This document shows, piece by piece, positions 1 through 8,207 of a DNA stretch of 35,338 bases. Below the pieces are notes generated by a model, which did no database searches, was not told the DNA's origin, and was given only the letters and a program-made list of their open reading frames with translations. The stretch spans positions 1 to 35,338 of the forward strand of contig JAFMMO010000012.1 in the NCBI GenBank assembly GCA_017859655.1, written 5' to 3'. The stretch's first letter is position 1, and each line of letters starts with the position of its first letter. Source of the stretch: Pseudomonadota bacterium (GTDB lineage Bacteria; Planctomycetota; UBA8108; UBA1146). The position numbers and the translations under genes are program-made.

Positions 1-531
1 AACCTGCTCCGTGTCTGGACCTCGGTCCCTTCGGTCGAGAGCGCCGGGCTCGAGGAGGTGACCCTGCTCGAGACGAACCTCGACACGGTGCCGGGGGAGG
101 ATGCGGGGGACTACATCAGTGCGCTGCTCCGGGAGGGCGCCCTCGACGCCTGGATGACGCCGATTCTCGGGAAGAAAGGCCGCCCCGGCCTCGTCCTCTC
201 CGCCCTCGCCCCGGACACGGGAGTGGAGCACCTCCGCCGGCGGATCTTCCGACTCACCGGGACTCTCGGGGTCCGGCAGCGGCGCTGCGAGCGTGCGGTG
301 CTCCCGCGGGAGGTCGTCGAGCTCCCCTACGAGGGGGGCGTCCTGCGAGTGAAGCGCGGCTGGCACGAGGGGGAGCTCCTGTGGGAGCGACCCGAGCATG
401 AGGACCTCGCCCGCATCGCCCGGGAGACCGGAGAGACCCTCCGCGAGGTGCGCAGCCGGGTGGAGCGCCATCTGGCCGCGCGGCGGGAGGAGGGAGAACC
501 TCCCCCACCTCCGTCCGGAGCCTCCTCATGA
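1..531 (+). CDS. larC: LarC, nickel insertion protein for the nickel-pincer cofactor (3' part only)
   Basis: The frame is open from base 1, so this is the C-terminal 176 codons of a gene that starts before the window. LarC inserts nickel into pyridinium-3,5-bisthiocarboxylic acid mononucleotide to make the nickel-pincer cofactor of lactate racemase and related LarA enzymes. The visible part carries the family's C-terminal signatures: LLETNLD near codons 22-28, MTPILGKKGRPG at 52-63, TLGVR, and a VLPREVVELPY-type segment followed by VKRGW. The tail (EEGEPPPPPSGASS) is low-complexity and not typical of the family. A GTG at 58 could be called as a start but would cut the domain. The stop overlaps the sigma-factor start by 4 bases (ATGA), so the two are probably translationally coupled. 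No other lar gene is in the window. Identity is fairly sure; the physiological substrate is unknown. Confidence 0.87.
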   Translation, partial: NLLRVWTSVPSVESAGLEEVTLLETNLDTVPGEDAGDYISALLREGALDAWMTPILGKKGRPGLVLSALAPDTGVEHLRRRIFRLTGTLGVRQRRCERAVLPREVVELPYEGGVLRVKRGWHEGELLWERPEHEDLARIARETGETLREVRSRVERHLAARREEGEPPPPPSGASS

Positions 532-1295
532 GCGGAGGCGGAGAGGCGTTGAATCGTCGCGCGACCCCCTCGTTCGGAGAGAGGGGCCCCTCCGCGACCC
601 CCTCGACAGACGGCGCGGAGAGCGCGCTGGAAGAGGAGCGGCGCCTCTCCGACGAGGAGGACCAGCGCTCGATCGCCCTGTTCCTCGCGGGGGACTCCCG
701 AGGCTTCGAGGAGCTCTACCGCAAGTACCGGGAGCGCTTCTTCGGGCTCCTCCTGCGGACCCTCCGCGATCGCGAGGACGCGCTGGAGGCCACTCAGGAG
801 GTCTTCGTGAAGATCCACCGCGGCCTCGGGAGCTACGACCCGAAGGCGCGGTTCTTCACCTGGGCCTACCGGGTCCTGATGAACCACGCGATCGACCGGA
901 TCCGCCGACGGAAGGTGCGCAAGGAGCAGCTCTTCGACGAGACCTTCACCGAGCCGCGCGCCGATCAGCGGAACCAGCACGAGCGCTTCGAGGCGGCGGG
1001 CGCCGCCATCGAGGCGGAGGAGGTCCGGGAGCGGATCACCGCCGCCGTCGCAGGCCTGAGCGAGAACCATCGAGAGGTCTTCGTGCTCTTCTCCTACGAG
1101 GGGCTCGGCTACGGGGAGATCGCCGAGACCCTCGGCATACCTCTGGGGACGGTGATGTCCCGCCTCTATCACGCGCGGAGGAAGATCCGCGAGCAGCTGC
1201 CATCGGACTGGGATCCGGGGGGACCGGAGCGCCGACGGGAGACATCCCGCCGGGGAGCCGTCGAAGAGACCGAGAGCGAGGAGCGCGATGTCTGA
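528..1295 (+). CDS. RNA polymerase ECF-type sigma-70 factor
   Basis: A 255-residue sigma factor with sigma region 2 and region 4 only. Region 2 runs from about residue 45 to 130: DALEATQEVFVKIHR at 84-98 is the 2.2/2.3 core-binding helix, and FFTWAYRVLMNHAIDRIRRRK at 109-129 is the -10 recognition part. Region 4 (about 175-222) has the helix-turn-helix GYGEIAETLGIPLGTVMSRL that reads the -35. A roughly 42-residue polar N-terminal extension precedes region 2, and a charged, Arg/Glu-rich tail follows region 4. Both are unusual for a minimal ECF factor. It starts in the last bases of larC (ATGA) and ends 8 bases inside the next gene, a one-TM protein in the usual anti-sigma position. The target regulon cannot be read from the sequence. 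Confidence 0.93.
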   Translation: MSGGGEALNRRATPSFGERGPSATPSTDGAESALEEERRLSDEEDQRSIALFLAGDSRGFEELYRKYRERFFGLLLRTLRDREDALEATQEVFVKIHRGLGSYDPKARFFTWAYRVLMNHAIDRIRRRKVRKEQLFDETFTEPRADQRNQHERFEAAGAAIEAEEVRERITAAVAGLSENHREVFVLFSYEGLGYGEIAETLGIPLGTVMSRLYHARRKIREQLPSDWDPGGPERRRETSRRGAVEETESEERDV

Positions 1296-1764
1296 CCCCC
1301 GACCCTCGACCCCCGAGGAGATCCGTCTCCTCCTCGCCCGGAGCGAGGAGGAGGACCTGGAGCCCGCCGAGGCGGAGCGTCTCGCCCGGGCCCTCGCCGC
1401 CGATCCCCTCCTCTCGGAGGAGCTGCTCGTGCCGCTCCCGGGTGAGGAGCACCTCGGCGCGCTCGCCGTGGAGCCGCCCGGTGAGCTGGAGTGGGCCCGG
1501 GTCGATCGGGGCATCGAGGAGGCGCTCCGCGCTCCGACGAGCGCCGCTCCGCCCCGGGGCTCCCTCGCCCCCGGCTTCCTGCTCGCGGCCGCGGTCGTGC
1601 TCTGCGCCCTGGTGGTCCGCCTGATCCTGACGGAGGGGCTCGCCCCCCCGCAGCCCTCACCGGTGGTGGAGGTCCTCGACTTGCGAGAGGATGCCGAATC
1701 CCTCATTCTCTTCCCGGAAGGGGACGAGGACGGCGGAGTGATCATCTTCGTCACCTCCACCTGA
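1288..1764 (+). CDS. Single-pass membrane protein, presumed anti-sigma factor
   Basis: A 158-residue protein with an acidic, leucine-rich N-terminal half, one hydrophobic segment at about residues 96-114 (GFLLAAAVVLCALVVRLIL), and a short acidic exterior tail. The start overlaps the sigma gene by 8 bases. Membrane-spanning anti-sigma factors are normally encoded directly after their ECF sigma factor, and the size and topology fit. However, no HxxxCxxC zinc-binding anti-sigma motif is present, so the assignment rests on position and topology. The N-terminal region (LLLARSEEEDLEPAEAERLARALAADP) resembles the helical start of planctomycete anti-sigma-like proteins. Function inferred, not shown. 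Confidence 0.7.
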   Translation: MSDPRPSTPEEIRLLLARSEEEDLEPAEAERLARALAADPLLSEELLVPLPGEEHLGALAVEPPGELEWARVDRGIEEALRAPTSAAPPRGSLAPGFLLAAAVVLCALVVRLILTEGLAPPQPSPVVEVLDLREDAESLILFPEGDEDGGVIIFVTST

Positions 1765-1789
1765 GGCCGGCGCCTGAAAGGGCCATCCC

Positions 1790-2266
1790 ATGAAGACCAC
1801 GCAGACGACCTCCCGCCCCGGCACGACCCTCGGCGCCGGGCTGCTCCTCGCGGCCCTCTGCCTCGGCCTCCTCCCTGTGAGCCCGGCGGCAGGGGCGGAG
1901 CAGGACGGTGCCCGAAAGGTCACCCTGCACACCGCCGTGGGTCGGCAATCGGCGAAGGAGAGCATCCCCGAGAAGCTCAAGGAGTACCGCAAGAGCCTCC
2001 TCCGGATCGCGAACGACTTCACTCTCCTCGGAACGAAGACCGAGACGCTCGTCCCGAAGAAGGAGAAGTCCTTCGCCCTGCCGAAGAAGCTGGGAACCGC
2101 GAAGATCTCCTGGAACGGCAAGACCGCGACCTTGAAGGTCGAGAAGGACGGCAAGGTTCTCGCCGAGCTGAAGACGAACCGCTTCCCGGCCTACCTCGTC
2201 GACGACTCCCTCAAGGTGAAGGGGGAGCAGGTGGTCCTCATCATCGATACGGTGAAGCCGGAGTGA
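1790..2266 (+). CDS. Small exported Lys-rich protein of unknown function
   Basis: A 158-residue protein not assignable to a family. It has a clear signal peptide: positively charged start, hydrophobic core LGAGLLLAALCLGLL, likely cleavage around residue 36 after PAAGA. The mature part is lysine-rich and basic, with a predicted beta character in the second half (TAKISWNGKTATLKVEKDGKV). There is no cysteine in the mature part and no recognisable catalytic motif. An AAAGGG about eight bases before ATG 1790 is a weak ribosome site. It follows the sigma/anti-sigma pair by 25 bases, so it probably shares their transcript. A role as an envelope stress effector or sensor partner would be speculation. 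Confidence 0.75.
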   Translation: MKTTQTTSRPGTTLGAGLLLAALCLGLLPVSPAAGAEQDGARKVTLHTAVGRQSAKESIPEKLKEYRKSLLRIANDFTLLGTKTETLVPKKEKSFALPKKLGTAKISWNGKTATLKVEKDGKVLAELKTNRFPAYLVDDSLKVKGEQVVLIIDTVKPE

Positions 2267-2290
2267 TCCTCGCCCTCTCCGGGAGCGAGA

Positions 2291-2307
2291 GACCGGCCTG
2301 AGCGGTC
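2291..2307 (+). other. Weak hairpin after the sigma-factor operon
   Basis: GACCG at 2291-2295 pairs with CGGTC at 2303-2307 around a 7-base loop. It could help end the upstream transcript, but there is no T tract and the stem is only 5 bp, so it is recorded as a weak candidate. Confidence 0.2.
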
Positions 2308-2427
2308 CCCTCCCCGCTCGGGTCCGGCTCGAGCCTCCCGCCGACGATCTCCCCCCCCGCCAGCCTCCACCAGCGCGCTGCACCTTCCCGGAACACGGCC
2401 TCCTCTCCCACCCCATGAGAAGCAGGC

Positions 2428-2449
2428 GGGGGGCTCAACCCTCCCCCCC
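2428..2449 (+). promoter_or_regulatory. G-tract/C-tract inverted repeat in the hom leader
   Basis: Six G at 2428-2433 face seven C at 2443-2449 across a 9-base loop, about 20 bases before the hom start codon. In RNA this would be a very stable stem in the leader of the threonine operon. No Thr/Ile-rich leader peptide and no T tract are present, so it is not a classical attenuator. Confidence 0.25.
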
Positions 2450-2469
2450 TCGGCGGCCGATACAGAGGC

Positions 2470-3816
2470 ATGGACCCATACCGACTCGGTCTGCTCGGCC
2501 ATGGGACGGTCGGCCGCGGGGTCGTCGACCTCCTCCATCGCACCTCGGAAGAGTGCGGACGGAGGACGGGACGCCACCTCGAGGTCACCGCCATCGCCGT
2601 CGGCGACCCCACCAGACCTCGTGCGCTCCCCGAGGGGTGCGCTGCCCGGATCACCGGCGATCCCCTCGAGATCTGCCGCGATCCCGCCATCGATCTCGTC
2701 GTCGAGCTCGTGGGGGGGATCGATGCACCCCGCGAGTGGATCCGCGCCGCGCTCGAGGCCGGCAAGGATGTCGTCACCGCGAACAAGGCGGTCCTCGCGA
2801 CCCACGGAGAGGAGCTCTTCGAGCTCGCCCGGGACCACGACTGCCGCCTCCTCTTCGAGGCCTCGGTCGCCGCGGCGATCCCGGTGATCCAGGTCCTCCA
2901 GCACGGCCTCCCGGCCGGGCCGATCGACCGACTCCTCGGAATCCTGAACGGGACCTCCAATCGGATCCTCGGCCGCCTCGAGGGGGGGATGCCCTTCACG
3001 GAGGCGCTCGCGGAGGCCCAGCGCGACGGCTTTGCCGAGGCTGACCCCACCCTGGACCTCTCCGGGTGGGATGCCGGGCACAAGCTCGCGCTCCTCACGC
3101 GGCTCGTCCTCGGCACCTCGGTGCCCCTCGACGCCCTGAAGGTGGAGGGCATCGAGCGGATCGAGCCGATCGACCTCGCGTTCGGAGCCCGCCATCACTG
3201 GTGCCTCAAGTCCATCGCCGAGCTCCGCCGGAGGCCGGAGGGGATCTCCCTCCGCGTCGCCCCCACCTGGATCGCCGACAACAGCGAGCTCGCCGCCGTC
3301 CACGACGAGTACAACGCCGTCCTGCTCGAGGCGGAGACCTTCGGGACCCTCGTTCTCCAGGGGAAGGGCGCCGGCGGTCTGCCCACGGCGGGCAGCGTCG
3401 TCGCGGACATCCTCCGCGCCGCCCGCGGCGAGGGGCGGACCCCCGCGACCCCGCGCCAGGAGCTCCGCATCCTCGAGCCCGGGAGCAGCCCGTCCCGACA
3501 CTACGTGCGGTTCCGCGCGAAGGACCGCCCCGGAGTGCTCGCCCGCATCGCGGGCGCCCTCGCGGAGGAGGGGGTGAGCATCGCCTCGGTCGAGCAGCCC
3601 GAGCCGGTCGATCCCTCCGCGGTCCCCGTCCACCTCATCACCCACCCCGTCCCCACGACGGTGCTCGACGCGGCCCTCTCGAGACTGGGGCCGAACGGGA
3701 TCCTCTCCGAGGACCCCCTCCGCATTCGGATCGACGCTCTGCCCTCTCCCCTCCCGTCGACCCGGGTCGACGAGGGACCGGGGGCCACGAAGGGAGCGAC
3801 CCCGTGCCCGGCCTGA
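2470..3816 (+). CDS. hom: Homoserine dehydrogenase with C-terminal ACT domain
   Basis: A 448-residue enzyme reducing L-aspartate 4-semialdehyde to L-homoserine with NAD(P)H, the branch toward threonine and methionine. The Rossmann motif GHGTVGRGV is at residues 10-18, TANKAVLA at 103-110, the substrate-site region [11 protein letters not shown] at 157-167, and the catalytic-type lysine in GHKLALL at about 205. An ACT domain ([30 protein letters not shown] region, from about 344) implies feedback control by threonine, as in the Gram-positive-like long form. The start is placed at ATG 2470 because the Rossmann fold begins at once. The only purine-rich stretch, GAGG at 2465-2468, is just one base from the ATG, which is unusually close. 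The 3' end overlaps thrC by 13 bases. Confidence 0.96.
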   Translation: MDPYRLGLLGHGTVGRGVVDLLHRTSEECGRRTGRHLEVTAIAVGDPTRPRALPEGCAARITGDPLEICRDPAIDLVVELVGGIDAPREWIRAALEAGKDVVTANKAVLATHGEELFELARDHDCRLLFEASVAAAIPVIQVLQHGLPAGPIDRLLGILNGTSNRILGRLEGGMPFTEALAEAQRDGFAEADPTLDLSGWDAGHKLALLTRLVLGTSVPLDALKVEGIERIEPIDLAFGARHHWCLKSIAELRRRPEGISLRVAPTWIADNSELAAVHDEYNAVLLEAETFGTLVLQGKGAGGLPTAGSVVADILRAARGEGRTPATPRQELRILEPGSSPSRHYVRFRAKDRPGVLARIAGALAEEGVSIASVEQPEPVDPSAVPVHLITHPVPTTVLDAALSRLGPNGILSEDPLRIRIDALPSPLPSTRVDEGPGATKGATPCPA

Positions 3817-4862
3817 TCGAACGCTATCGAGAGTGGCTCCCCGTCGACGAGTCGACCCCGGTCGTCTCGCTGGAGGAGGGATCCACCCCGCTGATCCCCG
3901 CTCCCCGCCTCGCCGAGAGGCTCGGCGGCGGGCGCCGTGTCTTCATCAAGTTCGAGGGGCTAAACCCGACCGGCTCCTTCAAGGACCGCGGCATGACCCT
4001 CGCCGTCACGAAGGCCCTCGAAGGAGGGAACTGCGGCGTGATCTGCGCCTCGACCGGAAACACCTCCGCGAGCGCGGCCGCGTATGCGGGGAGGGCGGGG
4101 CTCAAGTGCTGGGTCGTCCTCCCGGCCGGGAAGGTCGCGGCGGGGAAGCTCGCGCAGGCCCTCATGCACGGCGCCGACGTCATCGCGCTCGACGGGAACT
4201 TCGATGAAGCGCTCCAGCTCGTCGTGAAGATGGCGGAGCAGGATGGCATCGCGCTCGTGAACTCCCTGAACCCCTACCGGATCGAGGGTCAGAAGACGAA
4301 GGCCTTCGAGATCTGCGACGAGCTGGGCGGACCGCCCGACCTCCACATCCTCCCCGTCGGCAACGCGGGGAACATCACGGCCACCTGGCGCGGCTACCGC
4401 GAGTACCACGAGGCGGGGCGGATCCCCCGTCGCCCCCGCATGGCGGGCTACCAGGCGGCGGGCGCCGCCCCGATCGTCCTCGGGCACCCCGTCGAGAAGC
4501 CGGAGACGATCGCCACCGCGATCCGGATCGGCAACCCGGCGAGCTGGAAGGGTGCGACCGACGCGATCGAGACCTCCGGAGGCTGGATCGACTCCGTGAC
4601 CGACGAGGAGATCCTCGCGGCCTACCGCCTCGTCGCCGCCACGGAGGGGGTCTTCTGCGAGCCGGCGAGCGCCGCCTCGATCGCGGGACTCCTGAAGAGC
4701 CTGGAGGAGGGGCGCGACCTGGTCCCCGAGGGTGGGACGATCGTCTGCAGCCTGACCGGACACGGGCTCAAGGACCCGGACCGGGCGGTGGACGGTCTCG
4801 AGCTGCCGGCACCGATCCCGGCCACCGAGGGCGCCGTGCGCGAGCGGATGGGCCTCGGATGA
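3804..4862 (+). CDS. thrC: Threonine synthase
   Basis: A 352-residue PLP enzyme converting O-phospho-L-homoserine to L-threonine. The start is GTG 3804, preceded by AAGGGAG at 3789-3795 and lying inside the end of hom; the open frame continues far upstream but only as a shadow of hom. The PLP lysine lies in [10 protein letters not shown] (K60). The phosphate-binding stretch VGNAGNITA and the [19 protein letters not shown] region are typical of the shorter Bacillus/actinobacterial type. It ends in ATGA, overlapping the thrB start by 4 bases. It is expected to be co-translated with hom and thrB, completing homoserine to threonine in one unit. Confidence 0.96.
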   Translation: MPGLIERYREWLPVDESTPVVSLEEGSTPLIPAPRLAERLGGGRRVFIKFEGLNPTGSFKDRGMTLAVTKALEGGNCGVICASTGNTSASAAAYAGRAGLKCWVVLPAGKVAAGKLAQALMHGADVIALDGNFDEALQLVVKMAEQDGIALVNSLNPYRIEGQKTKAFEICDELGGPPDLHILPVGNAGNITATWRGYREYHEAGRIPRRPRMAGYQAAGAAPIVLGHPVEKPETIATAIRIGNPASWKGATDAIETSGGWIDSVTDEEILAAYRLVAATEGVFCEPASAASIAGLLKSLEEGRDLVPEGGTIVCSLTGHGLKDPDRAVDGLELPAPIPATEGAVRERMGLG

Positions 4863-5773
4863 AGCGGACGATCATCTCCCCGGCGAGCACCTCGAACCTG
4901 GGGCCCGGCTTCGATGCCCTCGGTCTCGGGGTCGGCTGGGGGATAGAGGTCTCCATCGAGGCCGAGGCACCCGCCGGCTTCTCCGTCCAGCTCGAGGGCG
5001 AGGGGCGGAAGATCCTCCCCGCCGATGGTCGGAACATGATCCTCAAGGTCGCCCGCGAGATCGCGGGGGATGCGACGGATCGGGCCGCGTGGCGGATCAC
5101 GAGTCGGATCCCCGTCGCCCGCGGGCTCGGCTCCTCCGCCGCCGCCCGCTGCGCGGGTCTGGCGGCGGGCTACCTGCTCCGCGACGGTGCCCTGCCCCCG
5201 CGCCATGTCGTCTTCGAAGACGCCTCCCGGCACGAGAACCACCCGGACAACGCGAGCGCCTGCGTCTTCGGAGGATTGAGGGTCTGCTCCCGGAATGGGT
5301 CGGAGTGGCTCTCGTGGCCGAGCCCGATCCTCGACTCCGAGCTCCAGCTGCTCCTCGTGATCCCCGAAGTCCCGGTCGAGACCGCTCAGGCGCGGGCGAT
5401 CCTGCCGACCAGCTACACCCGCGCGGCCACCGTCCGCAATCTCCAGAGCATGAGCGTGCTCCTCTCCGGGCTCGCCCGCGGTGACTGGGAAGCGGTCCGC
5501 GCCGGCTGCCGGGATCAGTTGCATGAGCCCTACCGGCTCCCCCTCGTCCCCGGGCTCTCGGGGGCGCTCGACTCCCTTCGCGAGGATGAGTCCCTCGGGG
5601 GAGCGTGGCTCTCCGGCGCGGGACCGACCCTCGCGGCCTTCCTCCCCGCGGAGGGAGCGCGCAGCGACTCCGGGGAGGCCGCGGTCGCCTGCCTCTCGGC
5701 GGCGGGGATCGGGGCCGCCATCCACCGGGTCCCGATCGATCTCTCGGGACTGCGGATCGAGGAGGACCAATGA
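4859..5773 (+). CDS. thrB: Homoserine kinase (GHMP family)
   Basis: A 304-residue kinase that phosphorylates L-homoserine with ATP, feeding threonine synthase encoded immediately before it. The N-terminal substrate motif is [17 protein letters not shown] (residues 8-24). The GHMP ATP-binding loop is [11 protein letters not shown] (86-96). The C-terminal GHMP motif [14 protein letters not shown] is present. Length is normal for the family. Starts and stops overlap both neighbours by 4 bases (ATGA with thrC at 4859-4862 and with lysC at 5770-5773), so coupling is likely on both sides. Confidence 0.96.
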   Translation: MKRTIISPASTSNLGPGFDALGLGVGWGIEVSIEAEAPAGFSVQLEGEGRKILPADGRNMILKVAREIAGDATDRAAWRITSRIPVARGLGSSAAARCAGLAAGYLLRDGALPPRHVVFEDASRHENHPDNASACVFGGLRVCSRNGSEWLSWPSPILDSELQLLLVIPEVPVETAQARAILPTSYTRAATVRNLQSMSVLLSGLARGDWEAVRAGCRDQLHEPYRLPLVPGLSGALDSLREDESLGGAWLSGAGPTLAAFLPAEGARSDSGEAAVACLSAAGIGAAIHRVPIDLSGLRIEEDQ

Positions 5774-7008
5774 GCAACTCGATCTCCACCGCAACGATCT
5801 GGGTGATGAAGTTCGGGGGGACCAGCGTGGCCACCCCCGACCTCATGAAGAACGCCGTGAAGCGGATCGCCGCGCGCCGCGCCGAGGGGCACCGCGTCGT
5901 CGTGGTCGTGTCGGCGATGGGCAAGACCACCGACCGACTCCTCGAGCTCGCCTCCGCCCTCTCCCCCAGCCCCCCTCGCCGGGAGCTGGATGTCCTGATG
6001 TCCGCGGGGGAGGTCCAGTCGATGGCGCTCCTCTCCATCGCCCTCGAGGCCGAGGGGATCCCCGCCATCTCCTTCTCCGGGCGCCAGGGGGGGATCCGAA
6101 CCGATGACCGCTACTCCCAGGCCCGCATCGTCTCGATCGATCCTTCGCGGATCCACCGGGAGCTCGAGCAGGACCGCGTCGTCGTGGTCGCCGGGTTCCA
6201 GGGGGAGAACGAGCGGCAGGATGTGACGACCCTGGGCCGGGGAGGCTCCGACACCAGCGCCGTCGCCATCGCCGCCGCCCTCGGCGCGCGCGGCTGCGAG
6301 ATCCTGACCGATGTTGATGGGGTCTACACCGCCGACCCGCGAGTCGTCCCGAACGCCCGTCGCATCGAGCGCCTCTCCTCGGACGAAATGCTCGAGATGG
6401 CCACCCTCGGCGCGCGCGTCCTGCACGGGCGCTCCGTCGAGCTGGCCCGTCGCTTCGATGTCCCCCTCGTCGTCGCTTCCTCGACCCGGAACGCACCGGG
6501 CACCCGGATCGAACCCCCTGCGGAGGAGCAGAAGATGGAACAGGTCGTCGTGCGCGCGATCACCGATGATCCCGCGGTCCACAAGGTCTCCCTCGTGCAC
6601 GTCCCGGACCAGCCCGGCGTCGCCGCCAAGGTCTTCGAGGTCCTCGGCGCGGCGAACATCGCCGTCCGCCTGATCGTGCAGGCGCAGAGCTACGAGCGGC
6701 ACAACGACATCACCCTGCTGCTCCCCGCGGATGCCGCCCTCGATGAGGGTCTCCTTCAGCAGGTGGTCGCCGCGGTCGGTGGAGAGTCCTGGGTCCTCGA
6801 CGAGGATGTGGCGCTGCTGAGCGTCGTCGGGGAGGGGATCGCCCGCGAGCCGGGGATCGCCGCGACGATCTTCCGGACCCTCGCGGCGGAGGGGATCAAC
6901 ATCGATGTGATCTCCACCTCCAACCTCGTGATCAGCTGTGTGGTCCCCGAGAGCTCCCTCGCCCCCGCGGCCCGCGCCCTCCACGCGGCGCTCGTCGAGA
7001 CGGAGTGA
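5770..7008 (+). CDS. lysC: Aspartate kinase with tandem ACT domains
   Basis: A 412-residue aspartokinase, the first step of the aspartate family (L-aspartate + ATP to 4-phospho-L-aspartate). The frame is open upstream, but ATG 5770 overlaps the thrB stop by 4 bases and sits just before the kinase motif VMKFGGTSV (residues 12-20). Further kinase signatures are GRGGSDTSAVAIAAALGA and LTDVDGVYTADPR. Two C-terminal ACT domains begin near VHKVSLVHVPDQPGVAA and VALLSVVGEGI, the usual sites of lysine/threonine feedback inhibition. ATG 5806 could be an alternative start but would remove only 12 residues. Placing lysC last in a hom-thrC-thrB-lysC unit links pathway entry with the threonine branch. Confidence 0.96.
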   Translation: MSNSISTATIWVMKFGGTSVATPDLMKNAVKRIAARRAEGHRVVVVVSAMGKTTDRLLELASALSPSPPRRELDVLMSAGEVQSMALLSIALEAEGIPAISFSGRQGGIRTDDRYSQARIVSIDPSRIHRELEQDRVVVVAGFQGENERQDVTTLGRGGSDTSAVAIAAALGARGCEILTDVDGVYTADPRVVPNARRIERLSSDEMLEMATLGARVLHGRSVELARRFDVPLVVASSTRNAPGTRIEPPAEEQKMEQVVVRAITDDPAVHKVSLVHVPDQPGVAAKVFEVLGAANIAVRLIVQAQSYERHNDITLLLPADAALDEGLLQQVVAAVGGESWVLDEDVALLSVVGEGIAREPGIAATIFRTLAAEGINIDVISTSNLVISCVVPESSLAPAARALHAALVETE

Positions 7009-7011
7009 CCG

Positions 7012-7434
7012 GTGATCGCGAGACTGGACCCGCTCCCGGCGTTCGATCTGAACGACTGGCTGACCAGCGTGCTGATCGACAGCTGCGATCTCTTCGGGGA
7101 TCCGACCCAGCTGCTCGCCCAGCTCCGGGCGGAGCGAATGGCCCGGACGCACGAGAAGATCGAATCCCTCGCGCGTGAAATCGTGAGCGCGGGGATCGAG
7201 CGCGGCTGGCTCTCCCTGGTCGAGCTGAAGCTCGGCCCCGACACGCACCCCTCGGAGGACGCCCTCGCCGGGGCGGAGGAGGTCCGGGTCCTCTCCCCGT
7301 CCGAGGCGTTCATCGCCCTCGAGTCCGGCTCCCTCTGGGTCGGGACAGGCCGCAAGGACGCGCGCGTGCTCGCGCTCTCCTGCACCCGGGAGGGCGAGCG
7401 ACATCTCGACTCCCTCGACGCCTGCTACGACTGA
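7012..7434 (+). CDS. Conserved-looking small protein of unknown function at the end of the thr operon
   Basis: A 140-residue acidic protein not assigned to a family. It starts with GTG 7012, three bases after the lysC stop, with GGAG in the last lysC codons as ribosome site, and ends 13 bases before the operon terminator. It has no signal peptide or TM segment and only two cysteines. The first half is helical (FDLNDWLTSVLIDSCDLFGDPTQ), the second half mixed alpha/beta (SLWVGTGRKDARVLALSC). Operon position suggests a link to amino-acid metabolism or regulation of lysC, but nothing in the sequence proves it. Confidence 0.75.
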   Translation: MIARLDPLPAFDLNDWLTSVLIDSCDLFGDPTQLLAQLRAERMARTHEKIESLAREIVSAGIERGWLSLVELKLGPDTHPSEDALAGAEEVRVLSPSEAFIALESGSLWVGTGRKDARVLALSCTREGERHLDSLDACYD

Positions 7435-7447
7435 GGCAATGGAACGA

Positions 7448-7483
7448 AGGACGGCCGGGACTCGTTCGAGTCCCGGCCGTCCT
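7448..7483 (+). terminator. Strong, nearly palindromic terminator between the thr operon and the peroxiredoxin gene
   Basis: A perfect 17-bp inverted repeat (7448-7464 with 7467-7483) with two Ts at the centre, followed by the pyrimidine-rich stretch CCTTCTT on the forward strand. It lies between convergent genes and probably ends transcription from both sides; the T-rich flank favours the forward transcript. Confidence 0.85.
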
Positions 7484-7509
7484 CCTTCTTCACACGACTC
7501 TCGCCCGCC

Positions 7510-7968
7510 CTACTCCAGCTCGTCGAGGGCGTCCTGGATCGTGGCGAGGTTCCGGGGCTCTCCGGTGCTCTCCTGGATCTCGCAGAAGGCGACCTTCCCC
7601 TCCCGATCGACGATCACGGTCGCCCGGTGGCTGATGAACGGGACCTTCGGATGCACGAGGCCGTACTGCCCGGTGACCTCGAGCATCGGGTCCGCGAGGA
7701 GGTCGTGGGTGATTCCACGCTCGGCGGCGAAGGCCTTGTGGGACCAGACCGAGTCACGGCTGATCCCGACGACCACCGTGTCCGCGTCGACATCGAGGGC
7801 GCTGTCGACGCTCAGGGAGCAGAGCTCGCCTTCGCAGGTCGGGCTCCAGTCGAGGGGATACCAGAGGAGGATCACCTTCTTGCCGCGGTTCGCGGAGAGG
7901 GTCCAGTCCTGATCCGCCTGGTTCTTCAGCGTGAAGTCGGGCGCGTCCGCGCCGATCTCGATGGTCAT
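7510..7968 (-). CDS. Peroxiredoxin (AhpC/TSA, AhpE/BCP-like)
   Basis: A 152-residue thiol peroxidase that reduces hydrogen peroxide or organic hydroperoxides in the cytoplasm. The peroxidatic cysteine is C45 in PLDWSPTCEGELC, where the usual PxxxTxxC has Ser for Thr; a second cysteine, C50, follows five residues later. The active-site arginine is R115 (ISHRATVIVDREG). GADAPDFTLKNQ is the standard N-terminal start. A good ribosome site (GGAGG, read on the reverse strand) precedes ATG 7968. It stands alone; no dedicated reductase is next to it. Assignment to AhpE-like versus BCP-like depends on the resolving cysteine, which the sequence alone does not settle. Confidence 0.92.
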   Translation of the reverse strand: MTIEIGADAPDFTLKNQADQDWTLSANRGKKVILLWYPLDWSPTCEGELCSLSVDSALDVDADTVVVGISRDSVWSHKAFAAERGITHDLLADPMLEVTGQYGLVHPKVPFISHRATVIVDREGKVAFCEIQESTGEPRNLATIQDALDELE

Positions 7969-7991
7969 GAGGCCTCCAATCGGGGGGAGCG

Positions 7992-8010
7992 GGACTCCGC
8001 TGCGGAGTCC
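7992..8010. promoter_or_regulatory. Palindromic operator-like site upstream of the peroxiredoxin gene
   Basis: GGACTCCGC at 7992-8000 is followed after one base by its exact reverse complement at 8002-8010, about 24 bp upstream of the peroxiredoxin ATG. The right-hand arm, GCGGAGTCC, recurs at 8090-8098 in the same intergenic region. The spacing and symmetry are those of a dimeric repressor or activator site; no protein is identified. Confidence 0.4.
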
Positions 8011-8040
8011 GCGGGGGTCGATCGCGGGATCTTACGACAA

Positions 8041-8068
8041 CCCGGGCTTCGCACAACGAAGCCCCGGG
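8041..8068. repeat. GC-rich hairpin in the divergent spacer
   Basis: CCCGGGCTTCG at 8041-8051 pairs with 8057-8068 across the 5-base loop CACAA, with a single bulged C. It lies between the peroxiredoxin gene (reverse) and the dockerin-like gene (forward). There is no T tract on either side, so it is more likely a leader or operator structure than a terminator. Confidence 0.4.
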
Positions 8069-8207
8069 AGATTCGACCGATCCGGCCCCGCGGAGTCCCG
8101 AAGACAGGAAGTGGAGGTATGCGGGGTTGTCGGTGCGACGGTTCACCGCGATACTCGGAGGAGTGATCCGTCATCGCAATCGCCGGAAATACGATCAGGG
8201 AGCCACC

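Noticed and set aside
58-60. GTG 58 as the start of the first gene.
   Set aside because: The frame is open to base 1 and the conserved LarC sequence begins before or at this codon, so it is an internal Val.
2267-2469. Threonine leader peptide/attenuator before hom.
   Set aside because: The short open frame from ATG 2415 has no Thr or Ile run, and no terminator with T tract is present.
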